Program-made: the position numbers and the translations under genes
Assembly: GCA_020201435.1 (NCBI GenBank)
Contig: JAIVGS010000001.1
Location: 1 to 54,759 of the forward strand
DNA length: 54,759 nucleotides
From: Myxococcales bacterium
GTDB taxonomy: Bacteria; Myxococcota; Myxococcia; Myxococcales; 40CM-4-68-19
Reading direction: 5' to 3'
The notes under the pieces: generated by a model
Database searches by the model: none
What the model saw: only the letters and a program-made list of their open reading frames with translations
What the model was told of the DNA's origin: nothing
Shown: positions 18,577 to 30,200 of the stretch, piece by piece
How the letters are laid out: each line of letters begins with the position of its first letter
Position numbering within the stretch: the stretch's first letter is position 1

Positions 18577-19956
18577 GTGCGAGGTGCCGTACTGGGGGCG
18601 ATCGCGGGTGCAGCGATCGCCACACTGCCGGGGCGGGCCGGGATCATCGCCGCGGTCGTGGGAGCTCTCGCCGGCGGCGCGATCGGTTGGCGGTTCGCGC
18701 GCGGCCCGATGGGGTTTTCACCCTGGTCGCTGGCGGTGCTGCTCTTCCTCATGCCGGCGCTGTGGATGCCGGTCGCGCCGGGCGCGGACATGGCGATGCA
18801 CGTCGCGCTCGCGCGTGGGCTGCTCGATGGCGTGCTGTCGCCGGCCTGGCCCGGTGTGGCGGCCGGCGCGTATCCTCGCGGATTTTCAGCGGTTGTGGCC
18901 CTTTTTGGACCGCTGGGCCTGGCCCGTGCCGGGCTGCTCGCGGCCGGCGTTTCTTACCTCGTCTTCTGGGCAGGCCTCGCGGCGATCCTCGAGACGCTCC
19001 GGACGCCGGCCGCCAGAACGGTGGCGGCGGTCGCGCTGCTGCTCTCTCGGACGCCGCAGATCTTTTTCGACTGGGGCGGCAATCCGACCGCGCTCGCGAT
19101 CGGGCTCGCGCTGTTCGGCGCGGCGCAGGAGACGGCGGTTTCCGCTCTGTACTTCGCCGGCGCATCCGCCGTCCACCCGATGGGGGCGGTCGCGGGGGTA
19201 CTGGCGTTTTGTACAAAACGCACATTTTGTACGAAAGGCGCATGGGTCCCCGCCCTCACGGGGGTCGCCGGGGTGGGGTTCGTCGTGGGGGTGCTGGCCG
19301 TGTTCGGGCCGCGGTTGTCGGCGAACGAGACGGCGTGGTTGCGCGATTACGCCTTCCGGCAGGAGCGGGTCGGCTTCGGCGTGCTCGGCGATGCGGCCAA
19401 CATCGCGACCGCGCTGGCGACGGCCTGGCTTCTCTGGAAGCGCCGCTGGCGGCCGGTCGCGACGGCGGCGGCGGCGATTCTCGCGATGTCCGCCCTGTTC
19501 AAGTTGGCCCCCTATGCGGGCCTGTATCCGGTGCGATTGGCGCCGATGCTGTTGCTCGTGGTTGCCCCTCTTTGGGGGCGGGCCGCGGCGACGCGGATTC
19601 CACTGCTCGGGCCGGTCGCGATCGTGCTGGCGCTGCCGTTTCACTTCCGGTCGTATCAGGGGGCGGTGCCGATCGCGACGTTCGGCGACTTGCGGGCGAT
19701 CGCGTGCGTCGAGCGGAGCACGCCCAAAAATGCAGTGATCGACGGAGCTTACGGCGACGCGACGCAGTGGATTCCGGCGCTGGCCGATCGCGCCGTGACC
19801 CGGCCGCACCTGCACGTCAGCCTCTTCGACGAGATGCCCGCGTTGCCGCAGCCGTCGTTCAGATTCGTCGGCGATCGTCTGCGTTATCCGCCGGCGATCG
19901 ACCCGCCGCCGAAGACCATGCCGCTTTGCGACGGAAAGCTCTATCCTCCTCGATGA
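18577..19956 (+). CDS. Polytopic membrane protein (glycosyltransferase-like/unknown)
   Basis: Multiple TM segments; GTG 18577 preceded by GGAGGGG; no catalytic motif recognised. Confidence 0.6.
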   Translation: MRGAVLGAIAGAAIATLPGRAGIIAAVVGALAGGAIGWRFARGPMGFSPWSLAVLLFLMPALWMPVAPGADMAMHVALARGLLDGVLSPAWPGVAAGAYPRGFSAVVALFGPLGLARAGLLAAGVSYLVFWAGLAAILETLRTPAARTVAAVALLLSRTPQIFFDWGGNPTALAIGLALFGAAQETAVSALYFAGASAVHPMGAVAGVLAFCTKRTFCTKGAWVPALTGVAGVGFVVGVLAVFGPRLSANETAWLRDYAFRQERVGFGVLGDAANIATALATAWLLWKRRWRPVATAAAAILAMSALFKLAPYAGLYPVRLAPMLLLVVAPLWGRAAATRIPLLGPVAIVLALPFHFRSYQGAVPIATFGDLRAIACVERSTPKNAVIDGAYGDATQWIPALADRAVTRPHLHVSLFDEMPALPQPSFRFVGDRLRYPPAIDPPPKTMPLCDGKLYPPR

Positions 19957-21619
19957 TCTGTTCGCAGCGAGCGAGAAGCTCGGGAAAGCCGTCCCGCGTC
20001 AGAGCAGACACCGCGACGCCGCCCGCCGAGAGTGCGAGAGTGCGGGCCGCTTCCGGCGCTCGATCGGACTTGTTGTAGACCAGCAATCGCGGGGTCCGCC
20101 CGACGTCGAGCGTCGCCAGCACGCGCTCGACGGCCGCGGCCTGCTCGTCGTGGCGCGGATCGCTCGCGTCGACGACGTGCAGCAGGAGATCCGCCTCCTC
20201 GAGCTCTTCGAGAGTGGCGCGGAAGGCGTTGACGAGGTCGGCCGGCAGATCGCGGATGAAGCCGACGGTGTCGGTCACGATCACTTCCCGATCGATCACA
20301 TGCTTCCGGCCCTCGGCCTCCAGCCCGTCGGCGGGCGGAGCCGGCCTCCTCCCCGGGAACTTGAGCCGCCGAGAGGTCGGGTCGAGCGTGGCGAACAGCT
20401 TGTTCTCCGCGAGCACGTCTGAATTCGTCAATGAATTCAACAGTGTACTCTTGCCGGCGTTGGTGTAGCCGACGATCGAGACCACCGGCGCGCCGCTGCG
20501 GTTGCGCTGGCGGCGGCGGACGGCGCGGTCGCCGGAGAGGCGGTCGATGCGCTCTTCGAGGACCGCGATCCGATCGCGGACGCGGCGCCGGTCGACCTCG
20601 AGCTTGGTTTCGCCGGGTCCACGGCCGCCGATCCCGCCGGCCAGACGCGACAGCGAGTCGTCCTTCCCCACCAGGCGCGGCAACAGGTACTTGAGCTGGG
20701 CCAGCTCGACCTGGAGCTTGCCGTCCGCGCTCTGCGCGCGCTGGGCGAAGATGTCGAGGATCAGCTGCGTGCGATCGAGGATCTTGAGCGACGTCGTTTC
20801 CGAGATGTGCCGCGCCTGCGACGGCGTCAGGTTCCGGTCGAAGACGAGCAGGTCGGCGCCGAGCGCCATCGACCGCACCAGGACGTCCTGCAGCTTGCCT
20901 TCGCCGATCAGCGTGCGTGGATCGGGATCGCGGCGACTCTGCAGGATGGTATCGAGAACTTCGACGCCGGCGGTGCGCGCGAGCTCGGACAGCTCGGCCA
21001 ACGACGCTTCGGCGCTCGAACGCTCTCCCCGGTGGACGCCGATCAGGATCGCCCGGCCCTGGACGCCGACCTCGCGGACCGGCGCGGTCCGCGCCATCTC
21101 CTGCTCGAGCGCCGCCACCTGGGCCTGCGCGTCGAAGTCGAGGTCGTAGATGCTCGCCGCCTCGCTCACCCGGTAGAGCTCGCCGGATGCGTTGAAGGGG
21201 AGAAGCGTGGCGAGGTAGACCTTCCCCGGCAGGCCGTCGTCGCGCGCCACGACCGCGACGATCGCGTCGAGCCGCAGCAGCACGAGGTCGGTCAGGTCGT
21301 CGCGGGTGAGCGGCTCGTCCTTCAGATGCGTATGGACGAGGCGCAGGCCGCGGAGGCGGGCCTGGCCGGCGCGGGCGCGGCCGATGTCGGGGAGGACGAG
21401 CTGCTTCGCGTCGCCGACGATGACGTGCTCGACCTCGCCGCGGCGGTTGAGGAGGACACCCACCTGCCGGCCGACTTCCCTCGAGATTTCGGTGAGATGG
21501 CGCGCCAGCTCGGGCGAGACCAGCTCGCGCTGCTGGCTCCGGCGGCGCCAGGTGGCGAGCAGGCGCCTGGACTGGCTGGCCTTGAGTCCCGCGGTGTTTC
21601 CGGAGAGGTCTTGTTTCAA
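19859..21619 (-). CDS. hflX: GTPase HflX
   Basis: [61 protein letters not shown]. Confidence 0.96.
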   Translation of the reverse strand: MKQDLSGNTAGLKASQSRRLLATWRRRSQQRELVSPELARHLTEISREVGRQVGVLLNRRGEVEHVIVGDAKQLVLPDIGRARAGQARLRGLRLVHTHLKDEPLTRDDLTDLVLLRLDAIVAVVARDDGLPGKVYLATLLPFNASGELYRVSEAASIYDLDFDAQAQVAALEQEMARTAPVREVGVQGRAILIGVHRGERSSAEASLAELSELARTAGVEVLDTILQSRRDPDPRTLIGEGKLQDVLVRSMALGADLLVFDRNLTPSQARHISETTSLKILDRTQLILDIFAQRAQSADGKLQVELAQLKYLLPRLVGKDDSLSRLAGGIGGRGPGETKLEVDRRRVRDRIAVLEERIDRLSGDRAVRRRQRNRSGAPVVSIVGYTNAGKSTLLNSLTNSDVLAENKLFATLDPTSRRLKFPGRRPAPPADGLEAEGRKHVIDREVIVTDTVGFIRDLPADLVNAFRATLEELEEADLLLHVVDASDPRHDEQAAAVERVLATLDVGRTPRLLVYNKSDRAPEAARTLALSAGGVAVSALTRDGFPELLARCEQIIEEDRAFRRKAAWSSAAGRSPADNADDRRRI

Positions 21620-21663
21620 GGTTTCACCGTCTAATCGGTGCTACATTCTCTCGCAAGAGTCGA

Positions 21664-22791
21664 ATGACGAATCCCCGCTTTTCCCTCGCGCGATCGAAAC
21701 GGCCGGTGATCAAGATCGGGTCGGCGGTGCTCGCCGGGGGAGGGGCCAAGTCCTCGCTCGACCGGAAGAAATTCTCGGCGCTGTGCGACGACATCGCGGG
21801 GGTAGCGAAAGGTCGCACCCCGGTCGTCGTCACGAGCGGGGCGGTCGCGCTCGGCGTCGAGCGGCTTGGCCTTGGGGCGCGTCCCAAAGAGATGGCGCTC
21901 AAGCAGGCCGCGGCGGCAGCGGGGCAGTCGCGCTTGATGCGACTCTACGACGACGAGCTCGAGGCACGTGGATTGCGGTGCGCGCAGGTCCTGTTGACGC
22001 ATGCGGACATCGCCAACCGCGGGCGCTATCTGAATGCGCGGCGGGCGCTGGCGGAGCTGTTGTCTCGGGAGGTGGTGCCGGTCATCAACGAGAACGACAC
22101 CGTCAGCGTCGAGGAGATCAAGTTCGGCGACAACGACGCGCTCGCGGCGATGGTGGTCGATCTGGTCGAGGCCGATCTCCTGATCATCCTGACCGACGCC
22201 GGCGGCGTGTTCAGCGCCGACCCGCGGAAGTATCCGGATGCACAAAGGATTCCGGTCATCGAGCGGGTGACGGCGGCGGTCGAAACGCTCGCGGGTGGCT
22301 CGGAGTCCGACCTCGGGACCGGCGGCATGATCACGAAATTGCGGGCGGCCCGGCGGGCTTCGGAAGCGGGCGTCGCGTCCGCGATCCTGCCCGGCGAGCC
22401 CGGGATGCTCGGAAAGCTCTTCGCCGGCGAGGACGTGGGAACCCTCGTGCAGGCGCAGGGAGAGCGGCGGCGGCTGCGCAAGCGGTGGATGCTCGACTTG
22501 AAGGCGCGCGGCTCGCTGCTGGTCGACGACGGCGCGCGGGCGGCGCTGATCGAGCGGAAGAAGAGCCTGCTCCCGAGCGGCGTGCGCGAGGTCCACGGGG
22601 CGTTTCTCTCCGGCGATCCGGTCGAGATCGCGACGCTCGACGGGCACCCCTTCGCTCGCGGCCTCGCGGTGTACTCGGCCGACGAGGTGCGGCGCATCTC
22701 CGGCCTGCGCAGCGCGGAGATCGAGTCGAAGCTGGGGTATCGGCTGCTCGATTGCGTCGTGCACCGGGACGACCTGGTGGTGACGGCTTGA
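21664..22791 (+). CDS. proB: Glutamate 5-kinase
   Basis: [61 protein letters not shown]-like C-terminus. Confidence 0.97.
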   Translation: MTNPRFSLARSKRPVIKIGSAVLAGGGAKSSLDRKKFSALCDDIAGVAKGRTPVVVTSGAVALGVERLGLGARPKEMALKQAAAAAGQSRLMRLYDDELEARGLRCAQVLLTHADIANRGRYLNARRALAELLSREVVPVINENDTVSVEEIKFGDNDALAAMVVDLVEADLLIILTDAGGVFSADPRKYPDAQRIPVIERVTAAVETLAGGSESDLGTGGMITKLRAARRASEAGVASAILPGEPGMLGKLFAGEDVGTLVQAQGERRRLRKRWMLDLKARGSLLVDDGARAALIERKKSLLPSGVREVHGAFLSGDPVEIATLDGHPFARGLAVYSADEVRRISGLRSAEIESKLGYRLLDCVVHRDDLVVTA

Positions 22792-23945
22792 GGCCGGAGC
22801 TGAAGCTGTCGGCTCTCGAATTGGCCGAGCGCGCGCGGGTGGCATCGCGGGAGCTGCTCAAAGTCGATCGCGCCAAGCTGGTCCTCGACGCGGCGGCGGG
22901 GATCGAGAAGCGGGCAGCGGAGATCCTCGCGGCCAACGAGATCGACGTTTCACGGGCCCGCGATCTCCCGCCGGCGTTGATCGACCGGCTGCGGCTCGAC
23001 GAGAAGCGGCTGGCAGGCGTCGCGTCCGCGCTGCGCGAAGTCGCGGCGCTGCCCGATCCGGTCGGCGAGGTCGTCGAGTCGTACACCCGGCCGAACGGCC
23101 TGCGCGTCGAGCGCGTCCGGTCGCCGCTCGGCGTCATTCTCATGATCTACGAGGCGCGGCCGAACGTGACCGCCGAGGCGGCGGCGTTGTGCCTGCGCAG
23201 CGGGAACGCGGCGCTGCTGCGCGGCGGGAGCGAGGCGCTGCAGACGAACTCGGCGCTGCTCGCGTGCTTCGAGGAGGATTTCGTCCAGCTGGTGCCGCCC
23301 GATCGGACGCTGCTCGACGAGCTGTTGCAGATGGAGGATCGGATCGACCTCTGCATCCCGCGCGGCGGGCCCTCGCTGATCCGGTTCATCGCCGAGCGGT
23401 CGCGGGTGCCGGTGATCAAGCACTACCAGGGCGTGTGTCATCTCTACGTCGCGCCCGATGCCGACCTGGAGATGGCCGAGAAGATCGTCGTGAACGCCAA
23501 GACGCAGCGGCCGGGCGTCTGCAACGCGCTCGAATGCGTCCTGATCGATCGCAAGGTCGATCTCCTGCCGCGATTGAAGAAAGCGATGCCGCAGGTCGAG
23601 CTGATCGAGGGGCAGTACGGGACCGAATTCCTCGACCTGAAGCTCTCGTACGCGATCGTCGACGGGATCGACGCTGCGCTGCAGCACATCGCGCGCTACG
23701 GAAGCCGTCACACCGAAGCGATCTGCACGCGAGACCGTTCACTCGCTGAACGATTCCTGCGCGAGGTCGACGCCAGCTGCGTCCTCTGGAACGCCTCGAC
23801 GCGGTTCAACGACGGCGGCGAGCTCGGGCTCGGCGCCGAGATCGGGATTTCGACCAGCAAGCTGCACGCCTACGGACCGATGGGCCTGCGCGAGCTCACC
23901 TGCACGCGTTTCGTGGTGCGGGGAGACGGGCAGGTCCGCACATGA
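22788..23945 (+). CDS. proA: Glutamate-5-semialdehyde dehydrogenase
   Basis: [48 protein letters not shown] start overlapping proB stop. Confidence 0.96.
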   Translation: MRPELKLSALELAERARVASRELLKVDRAKLVLDAAAGIEKRAAEILAANEIDVSRARDLPPALIDRLRLDEKRLAGVASALREVAALPDPVGEVVESYTRPNGLRVERVRSPLGVILMIYEARPNVTAEAAALCLRSGNAALLRGGSEALQTNSALLACFEEDFVQLVPPDRTLLDELLQMEDRIDLCIPRGGPSLIRFIAERSRVPVIKHYQGVCHLYVAPDADLEMAEKIVVNAKTQRPGVCNALECVLIDRKVDLLPRLKKAMPQVELIEGQYGTEFLDLKLSYAIVDGIDAALQHIARYGSRHTEAICTRDRSLAERFLREVDASCVLWNASTRFNDGGELGLGAEIGISTSKLHAYGPMGLRELTCTRFVVRGDGQVRT

Positions 23946-24337
23946 CCCAGGGAGGAAAACGAAGAATGCCGAGCGCAGCCGTCCGAATCGACGAGGATTC
24001 CCGCCGCACCGCCGTCGCCGCCGCCCGCGCGGCGCTGGAGAAGAAAGCCGACGACGTGATCGTGCTCGATCTGCGCGGGGTCTCCGGGTACACGGATTTT
24101 CTCGTCATCGGGTCGGGGACGAGCGATCGGCAGATCGAGTCGATCGCCGAGAGCGTCGAGAAGGAATTGAAGGCGCAGGGGCATCGCGTGGTCGGTTCGG
24201 AAGGACAGCGCGGAGGGCGCTGGGTGCTGCTCGATTTCGGGGACGTGGTGGTGCACGTCTTCCACCAGGACGAGCGGGTGCATTACGACCTCGAGGGGCT
24301 GTGGGCGGACGCGCCGCGGATCGAGGTTGCGCCCTGA
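23942..24337 (+). CDS. rsfS: Ribosome silencing factor RsfS
   Basis: [46 protein letters not shown]...[21 protein letters not shown]. Confidence 0.95.
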   Translation: MTQGGKRRMPSAAVRIDEDSRRTAVAAARAALEKKADDVIVLDLRGVSGYTDFLVIGSGTSDRQIESIAESVEKELKAQGHRVVGSEGQRGGRWVLLDFGDVVVHVFHQDERVHYDLEGLWADAPRIEVAP

Positions 24338-24720
24338 AGATTCGGGTGGTCAGCGTCGGGAAGGACAAGGGTCCGACGCTCGAGCTCGCCGAGGAGTACG
24401 CCAGGCGGCTGCAGCGGTTTTGCGAGCTCGACTTGGTCGAGGTGAAAGAAGACGTCCTGGCCAGGGTTCGCGGCGAGATGTGGGCGCTCGATCAACGCGG
24501 CGTCGAGCTGACGTCGGAAGAGCTGGCTCGCAAGCTCTCGGCCCAGATGACGTTCTGCATCGGCGGCGACGAGGGACACACCGACGAGGTGCGGAAAGGT
24601 GCGCGATTTCTCTGGTCGCTCTCGAAGCTGACGCTGCCGCACCGGATCGCGCGGGTCGTCGTGCTCGAACAGCTCTACCGCGCGTTCGAGATCATTCGCG
24701 GCGGGCCGTACCATAAGTGA
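24301..24720 (+). CDS. rlmH: 23S rRNA (pseudouridine1915-N3)-methyltransferase RlmH
   Basis: [11 protein letters not shown]...[15 protein letters not shown]...[35 protein letters not shown]; true start may be CTG 24334. Confidence 0.93.
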   Translation: MGGRAADRGCALKIRVVSVGKDKGPTLELAEEYARRLQRFCELDLVEVKEDVLARVRGEMWALDQRGVELTSEELARKLSAQMTFCIGGDEGHTDEVRKGARFLWSLSKLTLPHRIARVVVLEQLYRAFEIIRGGPYHK

Positions 24721-25294
24721 GGCCCTCGCGGGCGGCCCAGTCGGCGAAGCGGGGGCCGAAGTCGACGCCGTTTTTTTGGTGCATCGGGCATCGGCGGTTC
24801 GGCGCGGTCCCGGCCGCGAATTTTTCGCGTACCGACGAGGGGCAGTACGGCCCGGCCAGCTCGCCGGACGCGGCGATCGGCCAGCGCCGCGATCTGCTCG
24901 CGCATCGCCGACTCGACCTGCCGCTGGAGGGCGAGATCGAGCGTGGTGCGGACGGTGCCCTGGGATCCCGGCATGCGCGCGATCGCCTCGACGAAATGCG
25001 CGGCTTCGAATGCGCGCCGCAGCCGCTGCGCGACGAAGTCGGGCGGTCTCTCGCGGATCCGCGACGGCCGCCGCGCGAGCCGGGCGAGAAAACGGGCCTG
25101 GTCGGGCGTCAATGCGCGGGCCGGGCGATCGAAAAAGAGCCGCGCCGCAGCTTGGACGCCGCGGACGTCGGCGCCGAGCGCCGACGCGGGTCAGGTACTG
25201 CTCGAGGATCTGCCGCTTCGACAGCGTCCGCTCGACCCGCCTGCTGCTTCTGGCACGCGGCGAACAGCAGGACGAGCGGGAGTATCCGTTTCAT
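24692..25294 (-). pseudogene. Penicillin-binding protein 1C-like remnant, frameshifted, transpeptidase domain deleted
   Basis: Pieces in successive minus frames: [20 protein letters not shown] / [20 protein letters not shown] / [42 protein letters not shown]...[25 protein letters not shown] / [36 protein letters not shown]...GTARRE*. Confidence 0.72.
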
Positions 25295-25318
25295 ATCGAC
25301 CGTAGTAACAGACCGGGA

Positions 25319-26071
25319 ATGAACCCGTATACGCTCGTGCTGCTCCGGCACGGCCAGAGCACGTGGAACCTCGAGAACCGCTTCACCGGGTGGACCGACG
25401 TCGACCTTTCGCCGCAGGGGGTGGAGGAAGCGCGGTCCGCCGGCAGGCTCTTGAAAGAGGGCGGATTCGAGTTCGATGTCGCGTACACGTCGGTCCTGAA
25501 ACGCGCGATCAAGACTTTGGATCTCGCGCTCGACGAGCTCGACCTCGACTGGCTGCCGGTGATCAAGGCGTGGCAGCTGAACGAGCGTCATTACGGGGCG
25601 TTGCAGGGGCTCAACAAGACCGAGATGGCGGCGAAGTACGGCGAGGCCCAGGTCAAGATCTGGCGGCGCAGCTACGACACGCCGCCGCCGCCGCTGTCGC
25701 TGGCGGACGAGCGGCACCCGCGCTTCGACCGCCGGTATTCCGCGCTGGACGTGACGCAGCTGCCGGCGAGCGAGTCGCTGAAAGACACCGTCGCGCGGAT
25801 GCTGCCGTACTGGCACGCGGAGTTGGCGCCGCAGGTCAAGGCTCGTCGTGTGCTCGTCGCGGCACACGGCAATTCGCTGCGCGCGTTGATCAAGTATCTC
25901 GACGACATGTCCGATCAGGAGATCGTCGAGCTGAACGTGCCGACGGGCGTGCCGCTCGTCTATACGCTCGATTCCGAGCTGCGACCGCTCTCGAAGAACT
26001 ACCTCGGCGATCCGGACGCGGTGGCCAAGGCCGCGGAAGCAGTGGCGAAACAGGGACAGGTCAAGCGCTGA
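25319..26071 (+). CDS. gpmA: 2,3-bisphosphoglycerate-dependent phosphoglycerate mutase
   Basis: [29 protein letters not shown]...[13 protein letters not shown]...[17 protein letters not shown]. Confidence 0.96.
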   Translation: MNPYTLVLLRHGQSTWNLENRFTGWTDVDLSPQGVEEARSAGRLLKEGGFEFDVAYTSVLKRAIKTLDLALDELDLDWLPVIKAWQLNERHYGALQGLNKTEMAAKYGEAQVKIWRRSYDTPPPPLSLADERHPRFDRRYSALDVTQLPASESLKDTVARMLPYWHAELAPQVKARRVLVAAHGNSLRALIKYLDDMSDQEIVELNVPTGVPLVYTLDSELRPLSKNYLGDPDAVAKAAEAVAKQGQVKR

Positions 26072-26443
26072 ATGGATCCGCTCGAGCGCGGAGTCGAGCT
26101 CTTCAATCGCGGCCTCTACTGGGAGGCGCACGAGGCGTGGGAAGAGCTGTGGCTCGAGCTCGAGGACGAGCCGAAGCTGTTCATGCAGGGGCTGATCCAG
26201 CTCGCGGCCGCGTACCACAAGGCGACAGTGCAGATGCAGCCGTCCGGCTGCGTGAAGCTGCACCGCAGCGCGCTGGTCAAGCTGACGCCGGCGCCGCGCG
26301 ACTTCATGGGAGTGCAGACCGGGCCGCTCCTGGCTGCGGCGCACCGGACGTTGGCCGAGGCCGAGCGGTGGCTGGCCGGTGAAGCGCCCGGGATCGAGCG
26401 TGCGCTGATTCCGCGGATCACGTTGGCTCGCGACGTGCATTGA
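26072..26443 (+). CDS. DUF309 family protein
   Basis: GVELFNRGLYWEAHEAWEELWLE...FMQGLIQLAAAYHK. Confidence 0.9.
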   Translation: MDPLERGVELFNRGLYWEAHEAWEELWLELEDEPKLFMQGLIQLAAAYHKATVQMQPSGCVKLHRSALVKLTPAPRDFMGVQTGPLLAAAHRTLAEAERWLAGEAPGIERALIPRITLARDVH

Positions 26444-26453
26444 CGTCGCCGGC

Positions 26454-27164
26454 GTGTCCATTTCGCTACAGCTGCAACGAGCGGCGATCGGCGCCCTCGA
26501 TCTGATCTTCCCCGTCCGGTGTGCTTCGTGCGATGCGCCGGGCGAATCGCCGTTCTGCGGTGTCTGCGCCGATACGCTGGTGCCGCTCGCGCCCGGGTGT
26601 CCCGTCTGTGGGGAGCCGGGAGACGAGGCGCTGTTGCCGCTGCTCAAGCCGCGTCGCTGCCAGCATTGCCGCGAGAAACCGCCGCCGTTCGTGATGGCGA
26701 CAGCGCCCTATCTGCACGGGGGCGCGCTCGCCGAGGCCATCCACCGGTTGAAGTACGAGCGCCGGGAGGATCTCGGACCGGCTTTGGCCGTCCTTTTCGA
26801 GGGGTGCGCGGGACCAAGATCGGACTGCCTGTGTCCCATTCCGCTACACCCTCGCCGGCTGCGGCAGCGCGGGTATGACCAGGCCCGGCTTCTGGCGGAC
26901 GGCGCGGCCAAACGGTTTCGCATTCCGGTGGTGCCCTTGCTCACGCGAGTTCGCGATACCGGGCAGCAGGTCGGACGCGATCGGGCGGCTCGCGAGCGGA
27001 ACGTCCGCGGCGCCTTCGCCGGGTCGGAAAAAGCCCACGGACTGCGGGTTTGCCTGGTCGACGATGTCCTCACCACGGGCGCTACCGCCGCCGCCGCCGC
27101 ACAAGCGCTCTTGAACGCTGGAGCGGCGAGAGTGGAGGTGCGCACGCTCGCCCGGGCACCCTAG
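26454..27164 (+). CDS. ComF-family phosphoribosyltransferase-like protein
   Basis: N-terminal CxxC pairs, IPLHPRRLRQRGYDQARLLA, VCLVDDVLTTGATAAAAAQAL. Confidence 0.92.
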   Translation: MSISLQLQRAAIGALDLIFPVRCASCDAPGESPFCGVCADTLVPLAPGCPVCGEPGDEALLPLLKPRRCQHCREKPPPFVMATAPYLHGGALAEAIHRLKYERREDLGPALAVLFEGCAGPRSDCLCPIPLHPRRLRQRGYDQARLLADGAAKRFRIPVVPLLTRVRDTGQQVGRDRAARERNVRGAFAGSEKAHGLRVCLVDDVLTTGATAAAAAQALLNAGAARVEVRTLARAP

Positions 27165-27264
27165 AGATCCGACGGTCGGCCGCCAGCAGGGGTGGCGGAC
27201 GGGCCGTTGCCGCGCTACAGCATGGCAGGAATGGGTGCGGCCCACCCGTCGTTGCTCGGATCGC

Positions 27265-30200
27265 ATGCACAGCCTTCTGCTGCTCGCCACGCTCCTCGCC
27301 GTTGCCCCGCTCGATGAGCCGACACCGGCCCTTCAGGCGCGGGTGCTGCGCGAGCTCGACAAGCCGCAGGCAGTCGCGGATCTCTTCCGGCTTTACGAGC
27401 GCCGGGACGAGAAGGGGGACCTCGCGCCCCTGCTCGCCACGCTGGACGAGGCTGTCCGCTCGCCCAAGGCCCGGCCGGACGTGCGGGCGGTCGCGATGGA
27501 AGTGCGCGGCGAGCTGCTCCTCTCGCAGGGTCAATTGCCGCGGGCGGCGGCGGAGTTCGAGAAGCTGGCCGAGATCGGCGCCTGGAGCATCCTGGGGCCG
27601 TTCGGCAACGAGGCGCGCGCGGGGCTGCTGGCCGAGTATCCGCCGGAAAAAGAGGGCTTCGACCCGAAGGCCGTGTACCACGGCAAGGAGCACGACGTGA
27701 CCTGGCGCGCGCTGCCGCCGGGGCACGCGCCGTACGGTTTCGTCGATCTCGCCGCAGCGGTGTATCCGCGGACTGACGTGGCGGTGTACGCGGCGACGGT
27801 GCTCAGGAGCGCCAGGGCGCAGCCTGCGATCTTCCATCTCGGCGCGAGCGGCGCGACCCGCGTGTGGATCGACGGCAAGCTCGTCCACGAGGACGCGGCG
27901 CTGCATCCGTCGCGCTTCGACCAGCAGTCGTTCGAAGCGCCGCTGCAGGCCGGCGACAACTTCGTGCTGGTCAAGATCGCCCACTCCACGGGCCGGCTCG
28001 GGTTCAGCCTGCGCGTGGCCGACGGCAAGGACTCGCCGCTGCCTGACCTGGCGAAGTCCGCGCGGACCCCCCAGACTGCCACGCCCGCGTTTGCGGCCGC
28101 GCTGGAAGGCGCGCGGAAGAAGGCTCCGCCGGCGAAAAAGCCCCCGGACGCGCTCGACGAGCTCCGCGCCGCCGCGGCGAAGAACCCCTCGGATGCGCGC
28201 GCGCAGGAAGATCTCGCGCTGCTCCTCACCTGGCGGCGTCCTGCCGACGAGGCCGAGCGCATGCCGCTGCGCGCGATGGAACGCGTTCTCGACGCCGCGC
28301 CGACCGACCCCGAAGCCGCCCTGCGCTACGCGCGACTCGAGGATCGGGACGCGAACAAACGCCGCGCCGCCATCGAGGCCGCCCTCGAAAAACACCCGCA
28401 GAACGCGGCCTTGCTCGACGCCCTCGCAGCCTACCGCCTCGACCGCGGCGAGGGTTGGGCCGCGCTGGAGCTGGCGCAGAAAGCTCGCGCCGCCGCGCCC
28501 GATCTGGCCGATCCGCTGATCACCCAGGCCCGCGCTCTCGACGCCGTCGGCCTCACGGCTCGCGCCGCCCTCGCCCGGCAGGAAGTGGCGAAGGCGCATC
28601 CGGATCTGGCTCGCGCACACCGCGCCGCCGCGGGCGCCCTCCGCCGGCTCGGCCGGACCGCCGACGCGATCGAAGAGCTGCGCAAGGCGGTCGCGCTGAG
28701 GTTCGACGACGCCGAGGCGCGCAGCGAGCTGATCTCGCTGTTGCTCGACCGCGGCGACCTCGACGGAGCGATCAAGCTGTACGGCGAGACGCTCGCCCTC
28801 GAACCGGGCGCGCTCTACCCGCGGCTGCGCGCGGCGGGATTGCTCTCGGAGAACGGCCGCGCCAAGGACGCCGAGGACGCGTTCGCCCAGGCGCTCCAGC
28901 TCGCTCCGGACGATCCGGAATCCCACGAGCAGCTCGGCCGCCACCGACTGCGCGCGCAGGACGATTCCGGCGCCCTGGCTGCATTCACCCGCGCGATCGG
29001 CCTGCGGCCGCAGAACCCGGCGCTGCGCGAGCTGGTCCGCAGCATCCGGCCCGAAGAGCAGTACGCCGCGCCCTACCTGTACGACGCGCGAGTGCTGGCG
29101 CAGCTGCCGAGGCTCGCCGGCGAGGACGTGGAGACCCTGGCCGACCTCTCGGTCACCAAGGTCTTCGCCAACGGCCTCTCCTCGCGCACGCACCAGATCG
29201 TCCTGCGCGCGCTCTCCAACCGCGGCGTCGACGCCGCGCGCGTGCAGAGCGTGCAGTACTCGCCCGACCGCCAGGTGGTGAAGATCGAGCGCGCCCGCAT
29301 CTTCAAGAAGGACGGCTCGATCATCGAGAGCAAGAGCGACGGCGAGCGAAATCTCTCCGAGCCATGGTACGGCCTCTACTACGACGTCCGCGCGCGGATC
29401 GTCGCCTTCCCGCAGCTCGAAGCGGGCGACGTCGTCGAGCTGGTCACGCGACTCGACGATTCGGGCTCGAACTTCTTCGCCGACTACTTCGGCGACTTCG
29501 CGTATCTGCAGTCGACGCAGACGCGGCGCAACTCCGACTACGTCCTCCTCGGCCCGCCGGGGCGCATTTTCTATGCCAGCGCGACGCCGCTCGCGGGCCT
29601 GGTCCACACCTCGGGGAAGTCTCCCGACGGCGGCACCTGGCAGCGTTGGACCGCGCACGAGGTCCCCAAGCTCGTCCCCGAGCCGTCGATGCCGGGGTAC
29701 TCGGAGGTGCTCGCCTACGTCCACGTCTCGACCTACAAGACGTGGGAAGACGTCGGCAGGTTCTACTGGGGCCTGGTCAAGGATCAACTCCGCGTCACCG
29801 ACGAGATCCGCGCCGCGGCGCAGGAAGCGGTCAAGGGCATTCCCGAGACCGACGAAGAGGCGCGCATCCGCGCGGTGTACGACTTCGTCGTCTCCCGCAC
29901 GCGGTACGTCGGTTTGGAATTCGGCATCAACTCGTTCAAGCCCTATCCCGTCGAGACGATCCTCTCCCGGCGCTTCGGCGACTGCAAGGACAAGGCTTCG
30001 CTGATGCACGCGATGCTCGAGTCGCTCGGCATCGACTCGCGCCTGACGCTCCTGCGGATGAAGCGGCTGGGGGGCATCGAGGACGTGCCGGCCTCGCTCG
30101 CGGTCTTCAACCACGCCATCCTCTACGTCCCGAAGTACAAGCTGTTCCTCGACGGCACCGCCGAGTTCCACGGCTCCGGCGAGCTGCCCGGCGACGATCG

